64,000 nucleotides of DNA from Salminus brasiliensis (taxonomy: Eukaryota > Chordata > Actinopteri > Characiformes > Bryconidae). Below are positions 32,962-45,731 of the stretch, piece by piece (the stretch's first letter is position 1; each line of letters begins with the position of its first letter). The position numbers and the translations under genes are program-made. The notes under the pieces were generated by a model. The model was not told the origin of the DNA, ran no database searches, and saw only the letters and a program-made list of their open reading frames with translations. The stretch spans positions 44,473,970-44,537,969 of the forward strand of contig NC_132879.1 of the NCBI RefSeq assembly GCF_030463535.1. The letters run 5' to 3'.

Positions 32962-35472
32962 TTAACCGACAGAAGCAAGGATGACGTCAACGACATTTTC
33001 ATCTGTACTTCTGACAGTCACCTGCATGGTGACACCGTCTGCGAGGGCAAGACGAGCCCGCACCAATACGTCATAACCCCCCCTGAACACACCTGCAGAG
33101 AAAGGTCACAATCAGGAAATTAGTGTCAATTGTAGGTCAGACACAGGGGCTATTCAGTGACGCTATGTAATGGTTAAGAGGTTGAACTGTTACTTAGGCT
33201 CACTGTCTGTCAACTAGTCTAAGTTTCTACCTTCAGAGCTCATATTGGCAGTTTTCGATGTGAATGATCTTCTGAAAGCTAATCCCAATACTGATGTTTA
33301 TTGCAGTCTAGGCTAGAGAGGGCATACTGGTATTGCCCCAATATCAGCAAAAAATGCTGAGCGGATGTTGGGGTTGTATTGTTTGCATAGCTTGATCTAG
33401 GGCTGCAATTATATATAACAATTTAAAATAAATAAATAAAAACAAGAATTTCACCAGAGGTTTAGTGATACAAGTTAAATGTGACTATGCACACCCAGTG
33501 ATGTGACAACTGTGATAACGATACTGACATATTGTACAGCCCTAGTTTGAACACAATAGTATTCAAACTTCCAATAATGAAAAGTTTTTAAAAAGTCAGT
33601 ATCGGCCAACATGCAACATTTCAATATCAGTAAAGTAGCATCACGCCAACTCTAGGCCCAAATAAACATGTACTCACTCAATACTTTCAAGGTTGACTAC
33701 CCTAGCTAGCCAAGTTAAAGGTAGTAAAGTACCATTCATAGCATGTGTAAGCTTTTAGTACCTCTATGAAGGGTAATGAAAAAAACCTCAGTCACAACCA
33801 AGAATGAAAAGAATGAAAGATGAATATCAGGTGAATTCATACCAGCAAGGAAGAGGACGTGCGAGTTCTTGTTTTCTGGAACCTTGTCTGAGCGCTCGCA
33901 TGGCTGCATTCCCAAGAAGGTGATGATGTTGCTGACGGCCTCTGTGGAATTGCATAAAAGAAATTTTGGATAAATTCGATCACCAATGCTTAACTAATAC
34001 ATAGTCCTAAATGCATAAGAGGGGAATGAATGTACCCTCCAATGTCCTGACTGAAGCCAAAGCAAAGGTCTCCTCCTTCTCAAACTCGTCTCCAACCTCT
34101 TCCCATGCTGCACCAAAATTCGGCTTCAGAACTTTCTGTATGTGATCTGCTACCGTCACTTCCAGATCTTCTAACTGGGGGGGGGAAGCAAAATTGAGCA
34201 TGATGAGGGCTTTGTATATGGATCCACTAACAAGAGCCGTAAGGAAATATTTTTGTACAATAGGTGTACTTACCACATATTCATCATCATAACCATCATC
34301 GTCTGGCTCGCCTGTGTTAGGATCGCAATCCCGCACCAGGTATTTCATTGTACAGCTGAATGTGCATGTGACTGATAGGAAAAAGAATGAGGTTAGTCAT
34401 TTTAAAAGAAATCACAAAAATAACAGCAACTAGTACTATAACTACTATGTCAGAATACACAAGTGGAGACAGTAAATCTTGATCTCCATTAAGTGGCAGA
34501 AACATGCTGACACAGTCTTTGAGAGACAGACCAGTAATATAATGATACTCTTACACTCCACACTGCTGAATTACTCTGAATTAAATAAGCTGCAGTGTCA
34601 GGTCTGTGTTAAAAAAGTATGTATTACCTGCTGTAGGGTCATCATCAGGTAGCCGAACAAGTGTATAGCAGGAGCCAGGCTGACTGTAGGGCAGGCTTGG
34701 AGCAGGGACATGGTGTACCACTTCATAGGCCTCTGATGGTTCCATCTGCACCAGGACACGCTGTAGGAGCTGGTCATTGAGAGTGTTGGTGCAGTCAAAC
34801 TGGAACACCAAGTGTGCTCCGAACGTGTGTTTGATGCACCGCACCACATACTCTGTCTCAGCCTCCGTCAGCTGGACCGGCTCGGATGACTTGAACAGAG
34901 GCCCCAGAGACTCAAACTCGGGGATGGCAGCAAGTTGCTCTGAGAGAAAGAGAAATCAAATGCACAAGGTATTAGACCATTATCATATATACATATATAC
35001 ATATATATAATATAAGATAAAATAGAATACCAGTATAAATACACTCTGCTTACCTTGGTAAATATCTTGACGGGAGGGAGCAAGTTTTTCAGGGAGCTTG
35101 CTTGTAGCCACCGGGGCAATTTCTGACACAGGAGAAAATTTGCAATTCAGCTGATCTCTAAGACTAACGCATGACACCATAACTTTTCAGTGCATATACT
35201 GGAATGAAGAACTAAACTGATTCACTGGATAGTATATTTGTGTAATATGTAAAGCAGTTTAAAGGCTTACCCGTTTTCTGCTCTGTGATTGGTGCGGTTG
35301 CAAGGGGAACAGTCTTCATGTCAAATGGTTTTTCTGAAGGCTCAAGAGTATACTGGTGGAGTGACTTCTCCAGCCCAGGGACAGAGACTGACAAACCTAA
35401 GCACAAACCAAACATTGACCATTGGACAACAATTAAATATTCTAATACACACAGAATAAAAACTTCAATCAT

Positions 35473-35507
<35 letters not shown>

Positions 35508-38500
35508 AGTTAATCAAAAACCTTTGTTTGGCCAAGTTGTGTATTAGAAGACATACCATTAAATATGTAGGCAGCATTGAGAGCCTTTTGTTTCTGCTGC
35601 AGGACATTCATGTAGAAGGTTGCTCTGTCCCTCACCTCATCATCACTATCCATCATGCACCTGCATTGAACATGTAAAACAAGCTGATTTCCTTCATGCC
35701 ACATACTTTTTTTTTTTCCATGCAGAATCAAGAATTTGCATATTTTACCACAAGACTCAGCAAAAGAAAAGATCATGGGCATTGTGGGCAAATCACAAAT
35801 AAATTGGCTTAAAACATAAGCAGTATTATCCCAATATTCAGCAAATCAGCTGAAGTGATGCCTTACCTCTGCATTAGGACCAGCACGCTGGGAAGCAGGT
35901 CATCATTTTGTGCTCCAAACTTGGCCAAAGCACTCACCGCAGCTTTAAGGCAGGAAATAAAAAAACATGAAAAACAGGGCACACGCATTTCTATAGATAC
36001 GTTTCCATTGAAAGGATTTTTAATAACAAACATTTTAAAACATCAAGATTTAGGTGAAGAAATTTTCAGAAAAGGCAGAGTTTATTAATGGAACGTTCCC
36101 AAACAGCTACATGCAGCAAAGATCTGTAGATCTTCACAGAAGCTAATGGTAGAATATGTACAACCTTCCAAAGAAAATGTTCCCTTCCAAATGAGATTTT
36201 ATGGCTTGCAAACTGTGCATAAAGTTGATAGAAACGTAGTTCATGAGATTAACTACCACAGTCACTACAGAAGAATGCTCAGCCTGCCCTAAAGCCTCTC
36301 AGCTCTGCAGTCCATCAATCAGTCCACATCAACAAGGTTAACAAATCCAGCTATTCACTCGCTATTAGTAGGCACAATATTGCCTGTCTTGTAATCCAGC
36401 TCCAGTGAGCTGCACGTGGCCCAAATGAGTCATAAAAGCTTAGGCTGTAAGAAATGTGTTTAAAAACATTATTAAAGGTTGAGCAAGTAAATGCTCCTGA
36501 AGCGAATTACACTCTTTATAATACCTGCTTTACCTATTTGAGCCAAAAAAAATTTAAAGGTTAAAGCCTGGAACTCCATTGCCAAGAAAGATTATAGTGA
36601 GTCCCTGGAATCAGTACAAATAATCTGCCTCCATACAAGTGGTGAGGTGAGAATACTGTTTTTGTTTTTTGCCATGTCCTCATAACCAGATTAACTGAAA
36701 TGCAAGACACATTTTACAGTTTATACAGTTAAACACTGCTAAATAAAAGTGTCTATGAATATATTAAAAGAGAATACATTATACAAAGCTGGAAAGACGA
36801 CTTGATGCATTACTATGAATAGATATTATAACTAAAAAGATTATAAATTGTAAAGATTATAACTAAATATGCTTAAAAAAAAAACATAAATAAAAAAAAT
36901 TAAAATAAATGAATAATAAATTAAAAAAAGACTCACCTGCACGGACTGCCTCACTTTCGAGCACCACACGGTTAAATATGAAGCGGATGTATTTAGAAGG
37001 AGAGGGGGTGCGAGGACCCTCCTTCCCCAGCAGGTGCAGAATCTTGGTGGCCAGGACGGTGTGCTCACAGTCCTCAATAAACTCACACAGGTGAGCCAGA
37101 CCAGTCTCCTTACTTTCAGGGTTCTCCTCAATGATGCTGATAATGCAGTCCACAATAGCACGCTTATACTCAAAGCCTCCCTGCAAAACACACAATAAAA
37201 GACATAGGTCTATGATTATTGAAGTCTTATTTTAAGATTTATAGCAGGATAAAGCATAACAATTCATCTTTCAGCACTACCTGCAACAGGTGAGCAATGT
37301 GATAGGGATCGCTAAGTGGAGTGTAGGAGTGAGCACTATCCTACAAAACTTACATCGTCTCTCAGCATGTTGGACAGAAAGTTCATCATCACACTGTGTT
37401 TTCTGGGATACTTCTGGCAAAGGGCACTAATGGCCTGGACCACAACCACCTGAGGAACAAAAGCACATACACACACTTAAAAACTACAAAACCAGTACAA
37501 AGCTCAAGTGTTATCAGATAATTTTCAATGCATATCAACATTAAAATATTTGATTCCAGGTTGTTTTAGACAAGCTTTAATCCTCTTATCATAATATTAA
37601 AATGTTATGGAAATGTAAACTTGTGAAAGTGAAAAATGTAAATGAAAATAAGTGTGTAACCACAACAACATAATTGTGAAAGTGCATGCATAGAACATAT
37701 GCACATGGCCTATATGTAAGCATATGCAAGTGTAAGTACAATAACTAATTCCCATGTCAGTCAAGCACCTTGAACTCATCAGATATCTCTGAGACAAAGG
37801 AGGAGATCTGTTTCATGAGCCGGTCCACGCTGCTCTCACTGCCAGTCTTCAGCAGGGTGGTGATGGCCAGAGTAGCAATACTGCGATTAGAGTCAGTAAT
37901 AAGATTCTCCAGGTCCAGGTTACAGGCTGTTACTGCAGAGGGGTGCTTCATTGCCACCTAGCGAACACAAGGAAAATGACAGTGATTATACAGTATGCTA
38001 TGCCTGTGTTGCCATGACTGTACACCCTTCACAGAAAATCAGGCATCAATTACTACGTTATCACACCTTAAAAGAAAAGCATTCTGGTGTTAAAGCATTC
38101 TCTTTAAGTGTGCTACATCAACAAAATTGACTTATTTGGGCATAAAACAGTAGTCTGTGCGAATGTGTTTTAAAAAAAATTAGCTTGCTTAAGTAGAAAG
38201 ACACTCCATTACTTTAAAACCACCAAAACAGCTAGTCATACATAAGCTGCTAAACTCTTACTTCTTTCTCAAATAGTTTATATTGCACAATAATACAACA
38301 TTTCCACTGGACCCCTATTCTTCACAGACATTAGAAAAAAAAATTACAAAACACATAAGACAGCGAACACTCACTTTATTGAGGGTCCTTACAGCTGCAT
38401 AACGCAACGCTGCCTTGGGTGAGCTACAAAATAGCTGGAGCACTGATAGGAAAAAACAACAACAACAACAGATTTATCAATGAGTAGGATGCTTTATTAA

Positions 38501-40992
38501 CAGACAGAAGATCTAAAGAAAAAGGAAGACACCTACCAGACACAGCAGGGGCCAGCTCTCTGGCAGTGCAGTTCGGCATATGCACTATGGCAGAGGCTGC
38601 TTCATACACCACCATCTCGTGTTTGTTCCTCAAACAGCTCTCAATAAAGTCAAACAGAGGACTATCATGTCTGCAAGAGACCACACAAACACATACATTT
38701 AACAGTGAAGTTCTGCCAGCTGCTCTTTTTCATGCTAAATGTGCCAAAATTAAAATTTGAACAAAATGTCTGCATTTAAATAAACGCCAACAATTCTGAG
38801 AACAGAAGTATGCATACACACCCTCCCTCAGTCTCCTCCAGCAACTTGCTTGCAATGCGAATCAGCATGCAGTAGGCAAATGGTGACTTCAGGCCTGACT
38901 TGGTGAACTTATTGAGCATCTTCGTCACAGCAAGACGGTCGTTCTTCCGCAGATGATAGAGTAACCCCAATGCATGGTACTGTAGATCACAGCAGGTGGT
39001 AAAATAGCACAAAGAGTGAAAAAGTGACACAGATGAAATACAACTATAGAATCAGTCAACCCATATCATACTAACCTGCACCATGATGTTGTCACTGGAG
39101 GCTGCCTCCTGAGCTTCATTGACCCAACGTTTCACCACATCATAGCTCATCTTTACCATATGCTGGAAAGGGGAAAAAAAACGTGAGATTGTTTTATCCA
39201 CAAACATACACACCATGACGTCATTCGAGTCCAAAGTTAAAACGTAATTTGTTCTTACCAGAGAGGAGACCAGAGCAGAGCTAGAGACACTGGGCACCTT
39301 GTCCACTATAGCCTGCTTCATGTACCTCTCAATGGCTTGCAACATGGTTGTCTATTGGATAAGACACACAGAGTTAATACTCTTGCATCAGATTATGGGG
39401 TGAACATTTGCAATTCTTACTGTAGCATTAAAAAAAAGGTGTTTTACAAAATGTATTTGTGTGTGAAAGATGCATCAGTGTATTAAACAGTAACCCACTG
39501 CACTCACATCAGTGATCCTGCAGAGAGCTCTGATGGCAGGGCCTCTGTACACATCCTCTTTACCAGTCATGTCTTTGGTCAGACTATGGGGAAAGAAGCA
39601 CTGCTTTAATAAAAGCTGATAAAGATGATGAGCAAAATTGCTAATCCAATAATCAATACTGTAGATAACCACAGTAAAAAGCTAGTCCTGTCACCTGCTT
39701 GTAACAATGATGACATCCTCAGAGATGTTGGCCATCTCTTTTATGGTCAGGTAGCACATTCTCCGCAGGGTTTGCTAAAAGGGTAGAAGTAAAGTTTAAA
39801 AAGGCTATTCATTATTAATTATTACTAATTATAATAGGCATAGAAAAATTCATTGACTAAAAACAAACAAACATATAAATAAAAGATTTACATCATTAGA
39901 CTGGAAGAGCCTGGTCATAGCGAAGAAGGCTTCAGTGGCCTCTGTAGTTCCAAAGTGCTCACCCTGGGGGATAAAACGGATCTTTAGAGAGTGTACAAAA
40001 ACCCCAACAACCCAAGCTAGAGACCTCGGACACAGAACGCATCTGTGTGGTGGAACAGCACTGACCTGGTTGAGCAAATAGATGATTTTTGTCAGGATGT
40101 GCAGACATCTCCGTGGGTTAATTGGTGTCTCATTGAAGATACGAGCCTTTGAAGCAAACACACAGTCTGATCAAATGACTGCATTGTTCTGACAGCCCGA
40201 ACAAACAGTCTGACAAACAGTCTGACAAACAGTCTGACAAACAGAAAAGCCAACAGTGCTCAGTCTGTTCCTCACCTCTTGCAGCACAGCACTCTTCTCC
40301 AGATGCTGAAATGGGTTGGAGCCACTTCCTACACACAATTAACAGTCATTACAGTTAGGGTCAAACTCGATTATCAGATTTCTTCAAGATGACCAGACGT
40401 GGGCTTGGCTAGTAACTTGGCTAATGACACGTCCAGAACTGACACCATCCTACGTGGCTGTCCTCAGAACTCCAGTTTAACCAAAACCGACCAGTGAACA
40501 AGGCTCAAACAGAGAGAAAAGGACACCAGACTATACCATTACCTCAACGTTTCAGCAGTCAGCATGTATCTAGCTAGCTAGTCACAGATAAGTGAAGGGA
40601 ACTAACGTTAGACTCGGGCTGTGAATAAAGTTAGCTAGCTAGCACTAGCAATTCTAGCTAGCCGGCTAACTACATCGACTAAATGACACCTTTAGCTAAT
40701 AAATAATATGAAGACATAGCTAGCTAATATTGTCAGGTCATTATTATGCGAATCTAAAGGAGAATGTTACTGTTACTTGACAAAATTAAAAAGAGATATT
40801 TTAGCCGGTCGCAAATATTTTGTCTACGTTAGCAAAGCATCGTCGCTAGCCCAATCAGACTTACACACACTAGCTAGCCAGTGCTAGCTAACTGCCCAAA
40901 CAGCAACGTTACTGTTATTATTGCACATATAATATTGATTAAAAACCCATCTTACCGGCCTCCTCGTCCTTCTTGTCAAATTTCTTGATCAT
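32962..40992 (-). CDS. copg2: Coatomer subunit gamma-2 (COPI), complete, 23 coding exons
   Basis: A large subunit of the COPI coat that acts in Golgi-to-ER and intra-Golgi vesicle transport. Exons (5' to 3'): 40956-40992, 40276-40328, 40066-40146, 39892-39963, 39695-39774, 39508-39583, 39259-39351, 39076-39162, 38822-38979, 38537-38670, 38375-38442, 37769-37957, 37354-37449, 36937-37180, 35867-35942, 35557-35660, 35271-35396, 35054-35122, 34628-34939, 34274-34371, 34036-34174, 33843-33941, 32962-33092. They sum to 2,622 nt (873 residues; human is 871) with consistent phases. The start [20 protein letters not shown], then [20 protein letters not shown] and [19 protein letters not shown], are diagnostic of gamma-2 rather than gamma-1. 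The N-terminal HEAT/adaptin-like solenoid spans roughly residues 1-540. After a linker, the appendage domain includes [15 protein letters not shown] and ends VDVILASVG. Stop TAA is at 32962-32964. Confidence 0.97.
35473..35505. repeat. TAA microsatellite in copg2 intron
   Basis: About ten ATA/TAA units between the exons at 35271 and 35557. Confidence 0.92.
35943..36936 (-). other. Largest copg2 intron
   Basis: A roughly 1-kb AT-rich intron between the exons 36937-37180 and 35867-35942. No gene, repeat family or RNA is recognised. Confidence 0.6.
40201..40244. repeat. 12-bp tandem repeat in copg2 intron
   Basis: About 3.5 copies of AAACAGTCTGAC, between the exons at 40066 and 40276. Confidence 0.9.
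40560..40900. other. GCTAGC-rich copg2 intron 1 segment
   Basis: Dense TAGC/GCTAGC palindromes and GTTAGCTAGC-type words occur in the 340 bases upstream of the first coding exon of copg2 in genomic order (intron 1). This is a striking composition with no assigned function. Confidence 0.7.
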
Positions 40993-41170
40993 TTTCGGAA
41001 TGTTTTCTGCAGTCACTGCGAGGGTCTGTTTTCACCGCACACACATCCAAAGATCCTCCACGTCAGCGGCAGCGGAGTATCCCTGAACACCGTGAAGGAA
41101 ACATGGCAACCGCCCTGACTGCTTTTCAAAATAAAAGCCCCACAGGGAACTCCTTCTCTTCGAATAAGAG
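40993..41170 (-). promoter_or_regulatory. copg2: copg2 5'UTR and promoter region (inferred)
   Basis: Directly upstream of the ATG at 40990-40992. Moderately GC-rich with several CpGs (CGTCAGCGGCAGCGGAG). No TATA box is evident on the - strand, which is usual for a housekeeping coat subunit. The transcription start cannot be fixed. Confidence 0.4.
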
Positions 41171-41544
41171 TCCCTCACTGCCCACTCGCTCATTAGGCTG
41201 CTAGCAAAACTACATTACTGGGCATGGGCAGTATTTATGATGCATGTATTGGGAATTAAAATTTTTAATTTTGTATGGTTTGATAGTGTTGATAAAAATA
41301 CTTGTATGAAAATGCTTTAGTGTTTTGTATTCTTGTAGTTTAAAAAAAATACCCTACAATGCTTACATGCAGCCGATAATTATGATTACTTATTACTTAT
41401 TAAGTAATTTCTCCAAACTTGTTGAGATCAGAATATTGAGATTGAGAAAACTGATCAAGTGTGAGAAATGGTAAAGTGCTAGTTTTTCATTATTATTATT
41501 TTTTTTTTAGCATAAATTGCTACAATTCTTAACAGTTCCGGTAT

Positions 41545-41770
41545 ACCATCTTGATATAACTCCCCTCAAGACCTGCCTGATGTGTTGGAGATGCTCTGTC
41601 CCAGTCGGTTAGCCATCGCTCTCTCGCCAAAGTGGCTTAGAGTCTTACCCTTGCTCAATTTTCCTGCTTCCAACCAATTAACATCAAGAACTGATTGGTC
41701 GTCTGCTGCCTGATACTGTATGGCTATACCACCCAATGTTATTCAAGCCATTCAGCAGTGTTAATACTGT
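41545..41770 (+). repeat. Partial copy of the ATCAGCCAT...ATGGCTGAT element
   Basis: Carries AAGACCTGCCTGATGTGTTG, GAGATGCTCTGTCCCAGTC, AAAGTGGCTTAGAGTCTTAC, TTTTCCTGCTTCCAACCAAT and AACTGATTGGTCG, in the same order as the 61208 copy. The 5' half is missing. Confidence 0.75.
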
Positions 41771-42454
41771 GGTTTATTGGTGGTAGCTCAACTTTATATG
41801 TTATGAATGTATTTATATGATTGTATAAAAGGTGTGTGATATCTCATAATTGGTCAGCGTGTGACCTGATATTATTTCTAATGGAGGATCATTCTTGTAA
41901 CTTGCTGTGGCTGGATTTTAACACACATCTGCCCTCACATCACAAATATCCATCCTAGTTCTGCGGTGTGAAACTGACCACTGGTGTGCACTGCAACCTA
42001 ATAACGTTTTCATTTCCAGTAAAGTGGATGGGAAGTATATAGCTTCATGAATGATGAAGGATTCGTGTCCACCAGATTGAAGATGTAGTGCATTCATTTT
42101 AAAGCTTCACTTGTTTTTGAGCTCCATTTTATCACATAGTTTCTTGTGAACTTTGTCACTCAGATTCAGTGTTTCTATGAATGTTTCTATAAAATCTTTT
42201 AGGCCACTTAAAGATGTTCATGTTTACAGTCTGGCTGTTTCTGTTGTGTCCTGTGACATTTGTTCCAGAGTTTGGATAATCTGTTTTCATCATTTTACTT
42301 CAAAACTCACAGGGCCACACATCAGACCCCCAGATGCCTTTCTGCACTGCAGTGGTATTGGTTAAGGAATTATTAATCAGAGGCAATGTGTGGTTTAGAA
42401 AACCACAGACAAAAAGTTGTTATGCCTGCGACAGGGAACACCATTTTAAACAGC

Positions 42455-42926
42455 TACATTATATGCCCAAATGTTTGCGGACACCCCTTCTAATGAATGC
42501 ATTCAGCTACTTTAAGTCGCACCCATTGCTGACACATCCATACACACAGCTTTTGTAGAAGTACTGACAATAGAATAGGACTCTCTGGAGCAGATCAACA
42601 TAAACCTATTGGCACCCTGCCTAATGTCAAGCACAGCAGGAGAGCATTGAGCTGTGGAGCAGTGGAACTGCGTTCTCTGGATTAATGCTGCTCCATACAG
42701 TACTTTAGGGGAGTATACCAATGAGTGTGAGTAGAGGTGAGGATGAGGTGGGGGTCATGATCATCCAACATCCTGACCTCAGTAACACTTGATGCTAAAC
42801 ATAATCAAACAAATCTTTACAATAATGCTCCTTCCTACAAAAGCAGGATAAACTCTTATTAATATCTTTGATTTCAGGAGAAACAATGAATGAACAGGTG
42901 TCCCAATACTTTTGTCCATGTAGTGT
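42455..42926 (-). mobile_element. MITE copy, GGACAAAAGTATTGGGACA family, reverse orientation
   Basis: Begins CATTATATGCCCAAATGTTT and ends TGTCCCAATACTTTTGTCCA-TGTAGTG, i.e. the 27478 element in the opposite orientation with both termini kept. Internal landmarks (GGAGCAGTGGAACTG, CATCCTGACCTCAGTAACAC) agree. Confidence 0.82.
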
Positions 42927-44104
42927 TTTTTGCTCATGTTTGTTAATATAACTGTATAACTGTAAGCCTATTTGAGAAGGGTGTTTTCCATTATTAGGAG
43001 AGCTGATTGGATGTGAACGTACTCTACATATACAAGTATATTTAGGATATTTTGGCGCATTTTCTTGGTGCAAACTGTTCAGCACCACACAAAGGATTAG
43101 CAAGTCTGGCCTGTTTTTATAGCCATGTTATAACATTACTGATGTGCAGAGCATGGGCTGAAGTTTGATCTGCATATGTTCATTCATCTTTATTAACAGG
43201 GCACTTTTTATTTTATTACATTTATGTTTATTTAGCTGTTTTCTGCCGTTTCAGACTGGTTGTCTGGCTGCACATTAACCTTGATTCCTTGATAGGAATC
43301 CAATGTGTTGATTTTCCTGGTTGGATTTTAATTAGTTTGTTTCTAGTGCACCTATCATTAAATAAAGTGATGTAGTTGGTGTTTAGCACACACTATCACC
43401 AGGCTAAGCATGATTACAATGAATGAGTGGATTTTAAATGAGTCTATTATGAATCAACATAAAATTATAATGTGGTTATAATATCATTTTCCATAACAAG
43501 GGGAAAGCACACTCTTAAATAATTGTAATGGAGTGTAGTGCACATTTCTTGGATTCTTAGGAAAGCCATCTGGTTTAAGGCCCTCACGTCAGTACACATC
43601 GTCGTACTTTGCATCTTAGTGGACTAGTGGAAAGTTTGTGAAGAAAGGACATGGTGGGAACAGTGTGTGCAGCATTCTTTATACAGAAACTGATCCCTGA
43701 TACCAAACAAGCTCTTTGATACCAGACAATACTTTTGCCTTCAACCACCCGACATTTATTTCTCACCACAATGATATTAATCTTAGCTCCCCCATGGTTC
43801 TGTTGACTGACCAGCATGAACTATTATTAACATCATTGTGAACTCAACATCTCATCAAGTGACCCCATTTTCAGCTTCCAATAGAAATACATTCCTTAGA
43901 TTTATACATCATGAAACCAGCTCAAATAAATAATCCACAGAGGCTAATGAAAATTCCCTTAAAAGTCAAAAAATCAGTTAGACCTGTTTGAATCTGTTCG
44001 CCTGCTCTACATTAATGCTAATGTGAGAGGCGACTCAATGACATTAATTAGACACAACTGAGGGAGAAAAGTCTGCTTCTGGAAGCTCTGCAGCTCTGTC
44101 TTCT

Positions 44105-44542
44105 TTACCCGATCTGTGCCATTAGACGTGCGTTGTGGGCAGCCTGGGCACGCAGGCTCTTGCCTTTGGCAATGTCAAACAGTATGTTCATAAGGCTGGT
44201 GGGAACGTCCAATGAAAGGGTCATTCTGCTGCCACGGTCACCTTTGGCTCCGTTCCGGTACATCTTACTCCTCCTGAGCAGACTCTGGCTCAGAAACCTG
44301 TAGCCAGACCCAGGAGAAGTCCTCCTCTCTCGGCTTTCCTCCAGAGAAAGGGAGTCTCCGGCCCTGTGGAGAAGGTGCAGGCTGTCATAGAGTGCGTTTA
44401 GTGGCAGCTCGTCATTGTTAGTTGTGGGGAGGAGCTCGTCAGGGCATAGGAGGTCCGGATCAGTTTCGGGTGGCCGCAGGCAGAGGCTGGAGAGCGGAGC
44501 GCAGAGGACGGCAAGCACCAGAAGGGATCTGGTCAGCACCAT
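44105..44542 (-). CDS. Urocortin 2/3-type prepropeptide (CRH family hormone)
   Basis: A secreted neuropeptide precursor of 145 residues, expected to act on type 2 CRH receptors. The chosen ATG (44540-44542) opens a signal peptide MVLTRSLLVLAVLCAPLSSL. An acidic cryptic region follows, then the mature peptide at the C-terminus. That peptide starts TLSLDVPTSLMNILFDIAK and ends RAQAAHNARLMAQIG before stop TAA. The last Gly is the amide donor, so the product would be about 38 residues ending in Ile-NH2, the size of urocortin 3. Processing would be after Arg in GDRGSR. The whole CDS is in one exon after an acceptor at 44555, the usual CRH-family arrangement with a non-coding exon 1 (near 45732-45890). 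The peptide looks like UCN3, but the neighbour is a COL7A1-type gene, which is the mammalian UCN2 position, so no orthologue symbol is assigned. Confidence 0.9.
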   Translation of the reverse strand: MVLTRSLLVLAVLCAPLSSLCLRPPETDPDLLCPDELLPTTNNDELPLNALYDSLHLLHRAGDSLSLEESRERRTSPGSGYRFLSQSLLRRSKMYRNGAKGDRGSRMTLSLDVPTSLMNILFDIAKGKSLRAQAAHNARLMAQIG

Positions 44543-44554
44543 GACTGTGTACTG

Positions 44555-45731
44555 CTGGACAACAAGCACACATAGAGTCGCATCAAAATGTCCAGAAGGC
44601 AAGCTAGACTTTCTTAGGTAAAATTCCCATTGTTGAATTAACACCTTTCTGACCTACAGTCCATTTAAAACCCATCCAGTCCACCTCTAACATTTATAGT
44701 CCAACTAAAACACCTACAGGCCAGGTCTATCTCTAAAACCTTTAGTCCAATTTAGAGAACCTACATTTCATTTCTGTCACTTCCTGACCATCTCTAACAC
44801 CTACAGTCCAACTATAGACAACCTACAGTTGATCTCCATCACCTCCCGTCCACCTAAAACATCTACAATCCATCTGATTCACCTTCAGTTAATCTCCAAA
44901 CCTCTCCTGCCCACCTTAAACATCTACAATCCATCTGATTCACCTTCAGTTAATCTCCAAACCTCTCCTGCCCACCTCAAACATATACAGTCCAGCTGAT
45001 TCACCTACAGTTAATCTCCATCACCTCCCATCCACCTAAAACATCTACAATCCATCTGATTCACCTTCAGTTAATCTCCAAACCTCTCCTGCCCACCTCA
45101 AACATATACAGTCCATCTGATTCACCTACAGTTAATCTCCATCACCTCCCATCCACTTCAAACATCTACAGTCCATCTGATTTAGCTACAGTTAGTCTCC
45201 ATCCCCTACCAACCATCTCAAACATCTACAGTCCATCTGATTCACCTACAGTTAATCTCCATCACCTCCCGTCCACCTGAAACATCTACAGTCCATCTGA
45301 TTTAGCTACAGTTAGTCTCCATCCCCTACCAACCATCTCAAACATCTACAGTCCATCTGATTCACCTACAGTTAATCTCCATCACCTCCCGTCCACCTGA
45401 AACATCTACAGTCCATCTGATTCAGCTACAGTTAGTCTCTATCCCCTACCAACCATCTCAAACATCTACAGTCCATCTAATTTACCTACAGTTAATCTCC
45501 ATCACCTCCCATCCACCTGAAACATCTACAGTCCATCTACATCTACACTAACACGTGCTGCTCACAAAGTCAGCTGTAAACAAATGAACACTGTATATGC
45601 AGACACAAAACAACAGTCAACAATCAGTTAAAACACAGGAGTTGTCAGTAAATATATGTTAAGATGAAACTACAGAGAAACAGTCGTAGTAATTAGGTCA
45701 AGAGTAGACGTTAAACGTGTAGTGAACGTAC
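44555..45731 (-). other. Intron 1 of the urocortin gene
   Basis: Bounded by a donor CTGCAG|gtacgtt (exon 1 ends at 45732) and an acceptor ttgttgtccag|CAGT at 44555/44554. Most of it is occupied by the 60-bp minisatellite. Both splice sites are predicted from sequence. Confidence 0.6.
44700..45540. repeat. 60-bp minisatellite with 120-bp higher-order unit
   Basis: A unit of 60 bp, of the type ACATCTACAGTCCATCTGAT + TCACCTACAGTTAATCTCCA + TCACCTCCCGTCCACCTGAA, is repeated about 12 times. The best-kept copies run from 44880 to 45540, with diverged copies before. In 45181-45420 two unit types alternate, and the two 120-bp dimers look identical, showing a recent higher-order duplication. Confidence 0.93.

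Larger units (their letters stand above)
41171..44104. other. Intergenic region between copg2 and the urocortin gene
   Basis: No gene is recognised. It contains a partial inverted-repeat element (41545-41770) and a reversed MITE (42455-42926). The open frames at 42153-42558 and 43584-43817 lack family signatures; part of the former lies inside the MITE. Confidence 0.65.

Noticed and set aside
32962-40992. Assignment to COPG1
   Set aside because: [28 protein letters not shown] and [12 protein letters not shown] fit gamma-2, and mest is the neighbour, as for COPG2 in other vertebrates.
44543-44644. N-terminal extension of the urocortin reading frame to a GTG at 44644
   Set aside because: It starts with a non-ATG codon, runs across a predicted splice acceptor at 44555, and would place a hydrophilic stretch before the clear signal peptide.
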